Shown one piece after another: positions 6,464-11,549 of a DNA stretch of 12,147 nucleotides. The stretch comes from an uncultured Prevotellaceae bacterium (GTDB lineage: Bacteria > Bacteroidota > Bacteroidia > Bacteroidales > Bacteroidaceae): the NCBI GenBank assembly GCA_946644025.1, contig CAMPCG010000054.1, positions 1 through 12,147 of the forward strand, given 5' to 3'. How positions within the stretch are numbered: position 1 is the first letter of the stretch; every line of letters begins with the position of its first letter. A model generated the notes under the pieces. That model made no database searches, was not told the DNA's origin, and saw nothing but the letters and a program-made list of their open reading frames with translations. The position numbers were made by a program, and so were the translations under genes.

Positions 6464-6653
6464 CACGAATCACATCGTCAACGATGTACCTGTCGCCAAA
6501 AGTATAAAGGAGTGTTGACGGGTCGTGCAACCGCTCGTTTGTTTTGGAAGTATAGAATATGTCCAACGCCCTTTCGGGCGAAACGTCAAGCCGTTCAGCA
6601 AGTAGCGTAACGATACGTCCTATTTTGTTCCACATTAAGAGGTCGCTCAACAT
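6450..6653 (-). CDS. Small DUF3791-like protein downstream of DUF3990
   Basis: A 67-residue protein, last gene of a three-gene minus-strand cassette. It has a predicted N-terminal helix (MLSDLLMWNKIGRIVTLLAERL), the segment SPERALDIFYTSKTNERLHD, and ends YIVDDVIREIQ, a tail reminiscent of the YIVDDI ending of DUF3791 proteins. Small proteins of this type often accompany DUF3990 genes. It starts 37 bp after the DUF3990 stop. The final codons lie in the last unit of the 21-bp array, so the C-terminus may have been altered by the repeat. A role as partner or antidote of the DUF3990 protein is a guess from position. Confidence 0.65.
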   Translation of the reverse strand: MLSDLLMWNKIGRIVTLLAERLDVSPERALDIFYTSKTNERLHDPSTLLYTFGDRYIVDDVIREIQN

Positions 6654-6690
6654 AGTAGGTAGGCTATTTGATGATTACCGATTTCTGGAA

Positions 6691-7155
6691 TTACAGATAT
6701 TTGTCGACTACTTCCTGCCGGAGGATGCAGATCTGGTTATTAGGCTGGTGCCTGGACAATTCGCGCAGCGCTTTCTCTTCGCTGATTTGCCCGGCTTTGA
6801 AGGCTTCCACAGTGTCGATAACTCGGTCGTTTGCCACGCCGCCCTCTATGACATCATATTTTTTCCACATTTTCATGCCGTCACGGCTGTCAATAATGAA
6901 GTGCAGCCACTCGCTGTCGTACAGGCTGAACTTCTTGTAACGGAACTTGTGGATAACATTATCAAAGTCGAACAGGTATTCATTGATATATGCCTGTCCG
7001 TCCATCTGGTATCTTGCTTTTATATTGGCCCATGTCTTAGCCTGAACCCTAATGTCAGTCACATAAAACCCTTTGCCAAAGTCAAGGTTCTCGCGCCCCA
7101 CATGAACTAATGGATTCCTCACCTCCTCGGCTGCTCCGTGATATACTTTCCTCAT
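6691..7155 (-). CDS. DUF3990 family protein (ADP-ribosyltransferase-like)
   Basis: A 154-residue protein. The start YHGAAEEVRNPLV, followed by DFGKGFYVTDIRVQAKTWA (about residues 26-44), is the DUF3990 signature and resembles the NAD-binding H and GFY-T elements of ADP-ribosyltransferases. The typical second half is also seen: VIEGGVANDRVIDTVEAFKAG (about 103-123) and NNQICIL near the end. The protein probably modifies or binds a cellular target using NAD, but activity has not been shown to my knowledge for this family as a whole. Its ATG overlaps the stop of the upstream DUF3791 gene (ATGA), and a second small gene follows, an arrangement like a toxin with one or two partners. The region is visibly richer in A+T than the flanking pigment-type genes, which suggests separate acquisition. 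Confidence 0.82.
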   Translation of the reverse strand: MRKVYHGAAEEVRNPLVHVGRENLDFGKGFYVTDIRVQAKTWANIKARYQMDGQAYINEYLFDFDNVIHKFRYKKFSLYDSEWLHFIIDSRDGMKMWKKYDVIEGGVANDRVIDTVEAFKAGQISEEKALRELSRHQPNNQICILRQEVVDKYL

Positions 7156-7415
7156 TGCCGTTTTGCTGTTTTTGCCTCCCAGATGTCAAGGGCGCCGAGC
7201 ACATCTTCCGTCACGTGTTCCCGGCTTTGCGTGTGAAGACCGTCGTAGCATTTGAGGATGAAACCGTCTATCAGTCCTACGTCTTTCATCCTTCGGTACA
7301 TCTCTGTGGTTGAGATATTCCTCTGCCGCGCTGCCGACTCGATGCATGAAGAAACGAATATCATCCGGCTTTCGCGTTTTTCCCTTGCCCTGCTTTGTCT
7401 TACTCTCAATGTCAT
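7152..7415 (-). CDS. DUF3791 family protein, upstream partner of DUF3990
   Basis: An 87-residue protein from ATG 7415. The core matches DUF3791: FVSSCIESAARQRNISTTEM, then YRRMKDVGLIDGFILKCYD and LHTQSREHVTEDVLGALD. Such small proteins are regularly found directly before DUF3990 genes. The stop overlaps the DUF3990 ATG by four bases, so production is coupled. Start choice: a TTG at 7424 is almost on the predicted transcription start; ATG 7415 leaves a leader of about 12 nt; ATG 7364 would remove a basic stretch (RVRQSRAREKRESR) that is outside the usual family core and is possible too. Being first in the operon, it is a reasonable antidote or regulator candidate; that is inference. Confidence 0.75.
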   Translation of the reverse strand: MTLRVRQSRAREKRESRMIFVSSCIESAARQRNISTTEMYRRMKDVGLIDGFILKCYDGLHTQSREHVTEDVLGALDIWEAKTAKRQ

Positions 7416-7432
7416 GGTTTGCAATTTGTTGG

Positions 7433-7464
7433 CAAAAGTAAATAATTATTCCGAGAACAACAAA
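7433..7464 (-). promoter_or_regulatory. Bacteroidetes-type promoter of the DUF3791/DUF3990 cassette
   Basis: On the minus strand, TTTG (7464-7461), a 20-bp spacer and TACTTTTG (7440-7433) match the Bacteroidetes promoter form. The expected start near 7427 lies about 12 bp before ATG 7415. The promoter is downstream of the GT/acyltransferase stop at 7526, so the cassette can be expressed independently of the large operon; no strong terminator between them is evident. Confidence 0.75.
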
Positions 7465-7525
7465 TTTTCGTGCGCTTTTCTTTGCTGATTCACAAGAAAA
7501 GTGCCGTTGCAACGTGGCCGATGGT

Positions 7526-9265
7526 TTATGGCCGCAGTCTTTCCATGCGGTTGCACAGGGCGTCGTACCACTCCATGTAGCGTTGGCGCAGACGGCGGGC
7601 CTGTTGCAGGGTGTCGCCCATGGCGTCGAGCTCGGCGCGGCCGATGGGCTGCGCCACCTCTATATATATAGGGCTCTTGTGGAGGGTGTAGCTCCGCTTG
7701 GGCAGCACCTTGCCGGGGCCGTAGAGACAGGCGGGGAGAATGTCGAGGCCCAGCTGCTGGGCAATGTGGAAGGCTCCCTGGTGAAACCGGCCTATGCGGC
7801 AGTCGGGCGAGCGGGTGCCCTCGGGGTAGACGGCGATGCTGTAGCCCCGCTCCACGAGCGAGCGCAGACGGGGCAGGAGCGCGTCGAGGCCCTGGCTGAC
7901 GGGGTAGTACTCGGCCTGGCGGATGATGAAGCCGTAGAAGGGGTTGTGCCACACCCAGTCGTTGGTGAGGAAGATGATTTTCGGCGTGAGGGCCATGAGA
8001 CACATCAGGTCGAGGTGTGACTGGTGGTTGCAGATGATGATGTGGGGTGTGTCGAAGGCTTTGGCGTCGGCCACGTGGCTGGAGAACGGTGCTCCAGGAA
8101 TGCCGATGCGCTGCATGACGACGCGCGAGAGCCATTGCAGCAGACGGTGGATGTTTGTGCGTTTACGCTCGGTCATAGGGCCCAGCTTCACGTAGAGCCA
8201 AACGGCGGGCGTGAAGACGAAGACGGAGAAAAAGACGAAGAAGAGCAGCGAGCCGAGCGTGCGCACATACTTCATGAGCCACCGCCACAGGCGCAGCGGC
8301 AGCCCGTAGACCACGGCGAGGAAGCAGAGCACGGTGTTCAGCAGGCTGATGCGGGCGAAGTCCTTACCGGGACGGAAGTGGCTGACGCGCTCATGGGCGG
8401 GCGGGTAGTAGACGTCGATGTCGATGGGCACAAGCTCCACGCCGTGCCACGAGGCGAAGACGAGCAGCTCGAGCTCGGCCTCGTAGCGTGAGGTGAGGAG
8501 ATTTAGGAGAGGGAGCTTTTGGGGGCGAGAGGTGGGAGGTGAGAGGTGGGAGGACTGTCCTTCCGCAGGTCTGACCTCTGACCTCTCACCCCTCGCTCCC
8601 CACCCCCCAAGTCTGCCGTGGCTCAGGGGATAGAGTCGGTAGCCGGTCTGGGTGTCGGGCAGACGGCGGCCCGTCTGCACGTAGAACCAGAAGTTGGAGA
8701 ATCGGTTGGCAAAGCGGCTGCCGCGGCTCTGCTCCTTGCCCTCCATGCGGCGGCTGCCAATGATGAGGGCGCCGGGATGCTGGCGGTTGGCTTCCAGGAA
8801 CAGGGGAATGTCCTCGGGATAGTGCTGGCCGTCGGCATCGAGGGTGATGGCGTAGGAGAACCCCAGCTCCAGCGCCTTCTGAAAACCTGTGCTGAGGGCG
8901 CGCCCCTTGCCCCGGTTGCGGTCATGGGTGACGATGGTGAGGGTAAGCCCCACCCCCGAGGCCCCCCCTACGGCCCCCGAGGGGGCTTCTATAGTTTTGC
9001 CGTTCAGGGGAGAGACTATTGTAGCCCCCTCGGGGGCAGAAGGGGGGGCCTCACCCTCGGGGACAGAAGGGGGGGCCTCGGGGGTTTTTAAGAGTTTCTC
9101 TCTGACGTTATAAGTAGAGCCGTCGTCGACCACGATTACGTCGTCGCACTCCTGGAGCGTACGGCGGACGACGTCGGCCAGCGTACCCTCGTTGTTAAAC
9201 GTCGGGATAATCACGCAGATGCCTCGGTCGCGGAGCAACTTCTTTTGTTTCGTCTTGTCACTCAT
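7526..9265 (-). CDS. Glycosyltransferase family 2 / lysophospholipid acyltransferase-like fusion, with two repeat-derived inserts
   Basis: A 579-residue two-domain protein. Residues 1-300 are a GT2 (dolichol-phosphate-mannosyltransferase-like) domain: CVIIPTFNNEGTL (17-29), VVDDGST (45-51), RNRGKG (116-121), and ITLDADGQHYPEDI (140-153) with its metal-binding DAD. A membrane-proximal hydrophobic region (about 305-360) follows. Residues 400-560 are a PlsC-like acyltransferase with the catalytic HX4D in NHQSHLD (413-419) and YPEGTRS (480-486). GT/acyltransferase fusions of this type occur in aryl-polyene-type clusters, where they are thought to join the acyl chain to a sugar or glycerolipid. 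Insert 1 (62-104) comes from a palindromic element with an extra partial repeat; insert 2 (about 215-250, GARGERSEVRPAEGQSSHLS) from inverted heptamers. Both fall in loops, and no catalytic motif is lost. ATG 9265 overlaps the preceding stop by 8 bp. Confidence 0.88.
   Translation of the reverse strand: MSDKTKQKKLLRDRGICVIIPTFNNEGTLADVVRRTLQECDDVIVVDDGSTYNVREKLLKTPEAPPSVPEGEAPPSAPEGATIVSPLNGKTIEAPSGAVGGASGVGLTLTIVTHDRNRGKGRALSTGFQKALELGFSYAITLDADGQHYPEDIPLFLEANRQHPGALIIGSRRMEGKEQSRGSRFANRFSNFWFYVQTGRRLPDTQTGYRLYPLSHGRLGGWGARGERSEVRPAEGQSSHLSPPTSRPQKLPLLNLLTSRYEAELELLVFASWHGVELVPIDIDVYYPPAHERVSHFRPGKDFARISLLNTVLCFLAVVYGLPLRLWRWLMKYVRTLGSLLFFVFFSVFVFTPAVWLYVKLGPMTERKRTNIHRLLQWLSRVVMQRIGIPGAPFSSHVADAKAFDTPHIIICNHQSHLDLMCLMALTPKIIFLTNDWVWHNPFYGFIIRQAEYYPVSQGLDALLPRLRSLVERGYSIAVYPEGTRSPDCRIGRFHQGAFHIAQQLGLDILPACLYGPGKVLPKRSYTLHKSPIYIEVAQPIGRAELDAMGDTLQQARRLRQRYMEWYDALCNRMERLRP
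8527..8606. repeat. Inverted pair of heptamer arrays inside the GT/acyltransferase gene
   Basis: The left block 8527-8554 has four units (GAGAGGT, GGGAGGT, GAGAGGT, GGGAGGA). The right block 8572-8606 has five complementary-type units (TGACCTC, TGACCTC, TCACCCC, TCGCTCC, CCACCCC). The blocks face each other across a 17-bp spacer and can pair imperfectly. The whole stretch is in frame, encoding about residues 220-247 of the minus-strand protein in the loop between the GYRLYPL strand and TSRYEAELELLV. Confidence 0.7.
8961..9049 (+). repeat. 89-bp palindromic element, copy C (in frame in GT gene)
   Basis: Arms 8961-8994 and 9016-9049 (34 bp) flank a 21-bp loop reading TTTTGCCGTTCAGGGGAGAG on the plus strand. 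On the minus strand it encodes APPSAPEGATIVSPLNGK then TIEAPSGAVGGAS, residues about 73-103 of the GT/acyltransferase, between the end of the VVDDGST strand-helix unit and LTIVTHDRNRGKG. Confidence 0.95.
9050..9076 (+). repeat. Partial tandem duplicate of the palindromic element's outer arm
   Basis: Directly after copy C, the sequence CTCACCCTCGGGGACAGAAG and the following G-run repeat the outer end of the right arm (compare CCCCTCGGGGGCAGAAGGGG). It adds nine residues so that the protein reads EAPPSVPEG before EAPPSAPEG. The 27-bp length keeps the frame. Confidence 0.85.
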
Positions 9266-9734
9266 CGAGAGGCGTGAATTTATAATTAATATGGTGGCGC
9301 TTGTCCTCGTAGATGGAGTCGCCCTGCTCAATGCGCTTTATCACCTCGCGGATATCGCGGCGCAGCACACGGCGTATGTACCAGCGGTCCAGCTGCTTCA
9401 CCACCGAGTGGAGCTTCACCTTGTCCTTGCGGCGGTCGTAGGTGAAGTCGAGGGCGGTGATGCCGAACTCGTTGAAGAGGCTGCCCTTCACCGTCTCGTC
9501 CTCGCGCACCACCACCAGCACGCCGCTGACGTAGCCGCGGGGCATGGAGATGGAGGCAGAGAAACGGGAGACGGAAGGCCCAGAAGCCCCCCCTTCTGCC
9601 CCCGAGGGGGCTACGATAGTCTCTCCCCTGAACGGCAAAACTATAGAAGCCCCCCCGAGGGCAGTAGGGGGGGCCTCGTGGGCCTTGATGGGTCTGCTAC
9701 TCAACAGCAAAAGTACGAGGAGCAATCGTATCAT
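9258..9734 (-). CDS. Short secreted/periplasmic protein of unknown function, with palindromic-element insert after the signal peptide
   Basis: A 158-residue protein between the LolA-like and GT/acyltransferase genes. Residues 1-18 (MIRLLLVLLLLSSRPIKA) look like a signal peptide. Residues about 20-52 (APPTALGGASIVLPFRGETI and on) come from a palindromic element. The rest (53-158) has no family I can name with confidence; it starts with SASISMPRGYVSGVLVVVRED, contains GSLFNEFGITALDFTYDRRKDKVKLHSVVKQLDRWYIRRVLRRDI and ends in a charged segment, suggesting a small beta-rich lipoprotein-like domain. It overlaps the LolA-like gene by 38 bp at its start and the GT start by 8 bp at its end, so all three are translationally coupled. 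It likely acts with the LolA-like protein in the envelope; this rests on position only. Confidence 0.7.
   Translation of the reverse strand: MIRLLLVLLLLSSRPIKAHEAPPTALGGASIVLPFRGETIVAPSGAEGGASGPSVSRFSASISMPRGYVSGVLVVVREDETVKGSLFNEFGITALDFTYDRRKDKVKLHSVVKQLDRWYIRRVLRRDIREVIKRIEQGDSIYEDKRHHINYKFTPLDE
9586..9674 (-). repeat. 89-bp palindromic element, copy D (opposite orientation, in frame)
   Basis: Arms 9586-9619 and 9641-9674 (34 bp) flank a 21-bp loop. Here the loop reads TCTCTCCCCTGAACGGCAAA on the plus strand, the reverse complement of the loop in copies A-C, so the element is inverted relative to them although the host gene is on the same strand. It still reads through in frame: APPTALGGASIVLPFRGETI then VAPSGAEGGAS. 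Confidence 0.95.
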
Positions 9735-10317
9735 TCTTGCGTATGTTCTTCAGGTCGATGAGGGTCTGGTCGCCGTTCTTCTCTATCAGCTCTACGCACG
9801 AGACGGTGGCCTGGCGGCGGTCGAAGTGCAGGATAATCTTCTGGAACATCTGCTTCAAGTCCCGCCGCTGGGGCAGGAGCGTGGCCGTCCATTCGCCACC
9901 GGTGGCCGAGAGCGTGGACTTGAAGGTGCGCTCGTCGCCGAGGCAGTCGCCCACCACGCTGCTCAGCATGATGCGGGCAATCTCGCGGAAGAGCTTGTTG
10001 CGGCTCACGTCGATGACATCGCTGCGCTCGCGGTTCTTCAGCAGCACGCGGTCGCCGTTCATGATGAACGTGTACTGGTAGGGCTTCGTGTACTCCCAGC
10101 GCAGCTTGTCCTTCTGGCTGTAGTACATGCGGCCCTGCGACGTCAGCTTGTCGTTGAGCATCTTCAGCTGCTTCGTCTGCACGAAGTCGCACTGAAGGGT
10201 TGTCGTCGACCGGGCAGCAGCGGCTATCTGCTGCCTCATCTGCGCCTCGCTGTCCTGGGCTACAGCCGTGAGTGAGGTCAGCACGACCATCAGGATTGTC
10301 AGGAGTCTCTTTCTCAT
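9697..10317 (-). CDS. LolA-like outer-membrane lipoprotein carrier family protein
   Basis: A 206-residue periplasmic protein with signal peptide MRKRLLTILMVVLTSLTAVA (cleavage after residue 20). The mature part has LolA-family features: LQCDFVQTKQLKMLNDKLTSQG, MYYSQKDKLRWEYTKPYQYTFIMNGD (64-89), a middle segment SDVIDVSRNKLF and a C-terminal VSCVELIEKNGDQTLIDLKNIRKN strand pair. LolA proteins carry lipid-modified cargo through the periplasm; homologues inside aryl-polyene-type loci are thought to move the pigment lipid rather than lipoproteins. ATG 10317 is chosen because it overlaps the stop of the upstream small membrane protein (ATGA); an upstream in-frame codon at 10335 lies inside that gene. 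It overlaps the next gene by 38 bp. Confidence 0.85.
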   Translation of the reverse strand: MRKRLLTILMVVLTSLTAVAQDSEAQMRQQIAAAARSTTTLQCDFVQTKQLKMLNDKLTSQGRMYYSQKDKLRWEYTKPYQYTFIMNGDRVLLKNRERSDVIDVSRNKLFREIARIMLSSVVGDCLGDERTFKSTLSATGGEWTATLLPQRRDLKQMFQKIILHFDRRQATVSCVELIEKNGDQTLIDLKNIRKNDTIAPRTFAVE

Positions 10318-10670
10318 TTGGCAATCAATATACATCCTAAAACGATTAGTGACACGCCCAGCCAGTGTGTCACGCTCACCTCCTCATGGAGAAACACGAC
10401 GGCCGCCACCATGGCCATCACGTAGCTGAGGCTCGACATGGGGTAGGCCATGCTCAGGGGGAATGTCTTGATGATATACATCCACAGCAGCGAGGCCGCA
10501 CCGAACAACAGTCCGCAGAGGGCAAACTGCCAGTTGCCCAGCAGCGACAGCCAGAACGAACGCGACCAGGAAAATGCGGGCAAACGCATGAACGACAGCT
10601 TCAGCATCACCTGGCCACCGACAAGTATCAGTGACTGGATGAAACTGTAGACAAATAATCGCCACATCAT
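10314..10670 (-). CDS. Small four-helix EamA/SMR-like membrane protein
   Basis: A 118-residue hydrophobic protein with four predicted transmembrane helices: about 5-24 (LFVYSFIQSLILVGGQVMLKL), 40-62 (LGNWQFALCGLLFGAASLLWMY), 73-93 (MAYPMSSLSYVMAMVAAVVFL) and 101-117. HEEVSVTHWLGVSLIVLGC near the end is typical of EamA/SMR-type and ArnE/ArnF-like subunits. It may move a lipid-linked sugar or polyamine-like compound across the inner membrane; the substrate is unknown. The start is ATG 10670, with ATG 10667 directly after it. It lies 19 bp after the LicD stop and overlaps the LolA-like start by four bases. Nearness to LicD and a GT favours a lipid-linked-sugar role over drug efflux. Confidence 0.8.
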   Translation of the reverse strand: MMWRLFVYSFIQSLILVGGQVMLKLSFMRLPAFSWSRSFWLSLLGNWQFALCGLLFGAASLLWMYIIKTFPLSMAYPMSSLSYVMAMVAAVVFLHEEVSVTHWLGVSLIVLGCILIAK

Positions 10671-10689
10671 GTCTTACGGGGGCTGGGGG

Positions 10690-11547
10690 TTAATATATTC
10701 GGGGGAATCCCGGCGGGATGACACCCTCGTCGAAGTTCAGGTAATGGTGGCTGTGCTCGGAGACGCGCTTCTCCACGGGCGGCAGCGTCATGTAGTCGCC
10801 GTAGAGGCAGGTGAGGTAGCCGTCGTAGTCGCGGGGAATGACGACGGTGGTGTCGGCGAAGGGCACCTCGATGGTGTCCTCGAACCACTCGCGCTTGAAG
10901 ATGCGGCCCGCCCATTGGGTGACGCACACCGACTTGTCGCCGTCGAACGAGGAGTACCACGCCTGGTAGTCCATGAACTGCTTCAGCAGCCAGCCGCGCA
11001 GGGGGCGCGAGAGGAGCACCTCCAGCTTGTACTGAGCCTTGGCCCGGTCGCCGCGCAGCAGGTCTTTCCACAAGTCGGCAGTGGGAATATGGCTCACCGA
11101 CTTCAGGTAGTGGTAGAACTTCTTCTGGCTGCGGCGCTGGATGGCCGTCAGCTCGGCATCGCTGCACGAGAAGTTGTCAAGGGCGAAGAGGTCTACGTAG
11201 ATGCCCATGAGGAAGGGGAACTGCTCTTCCTCCCAGAGCGTGGTGTTCATGTCGGAGACCTTGGCAAAGGGCAGGTAGTAGCCCTTGTCGCGCAGCGAGA
11301 GCACGTCGAAGCCCTCGCGGCGCGCCTCGGCCTTCAGGTCGAGCAGCCGTTCGTAGTCCTGCCGGGGCAGGTAGATGTCGATGTCGTCGTCCCAGGGAAT
11401 GAAGTCTTTGTGGCGAACGGCTCCGAGCACCGTTCCGCCACAGGCCACATAGCGCAGGCCGTGACGGCGGAGGAAGTCCACCGTGAACTTAAAGACGTGG
11501 AGGATGTGGTCCTTGAAGAGTCGTCCCTGGTCGTCAGCCTGGTGCAT
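10690..11547 (-). CDS. LicD-family protein (nucleotidyltransferase-fold phosphotransferase)
   Basis: A 285-residue protein with the LicD signature near the N-terminus: YVACGGTVLGAVRHKDFIPW followed by DDDIDIYLPRQDYERLL (residues about 33-69), where the DDDID acidic cluster is the metal site. LicD proteins transfer phosphocholine or related phospho-groups onto surface glycans. The remainder is consistent with the family: GYYLPFAKVSDMNTTLWEE, VDLFALDNF and, near the end, VVIPRDYDGYLTCLYGDYMTLPP. ATG 11547 is chosen; a TTG at 11553 would overlap the upstream stop. The ATG lies two bases after that stop, so the genes are coupled. No choline-uptake or cytidylyltransferase gene is visible, so the transferred group is unknown. 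Confidence 0.88.
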   Translation of the reverse strand: MHQADDQGRLFKDHILHVFKFTVDFLRRHGLRYVACGGTVLGAVRHKDFIPWDDDIDIYLPRQDYERLLDLKAEARREGFDVLSLRDKGYYLPFAKVSDMNTTLWEEEQFPFLMGIYVDLFALDNFSCSDAELTAIQRRSQKKFYHYLKSVSHIPTADLWKDLLRGDRAKAQYKLEVLLSRPLRGWLLKQFMDYQAWYSSFDGDKSVCVTQWAGRIFKREWFEDTIEVPFADTTVVIPRDYDGYLTCLYGDYMTLPPVEKRVSEHSHHYLNFDEGVIPPGFPRIY

Positions 11548-11549
11548 AG

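Noticed and set aside
7475..7501. Weak stem CTTTTCTT/AAGAAAAG after the GT/acyltransferase stop as operon terminator
   Set aside because: Only A/T-rich pairing with an 11-nt loop; it is too weak to call, and it overlaps the region just upstream of the DUF3791 promoter.
9547..9574. Possible heptamer run next to copy D (units GAGATGG, AGGCAGA, GAAACGG, GAGACGG)
   Set aside because: The period is suggestive but the units are too diverged to separate from a purine-rich coding stretch.
3386..9674. Rho-independent terminators at the GC-rich palindromes
   Set aside because: The hairpins lie inside open reading frames, have arms with ATAG ends rather than a clean U-tract, and the frames continue through them into conserved domains.
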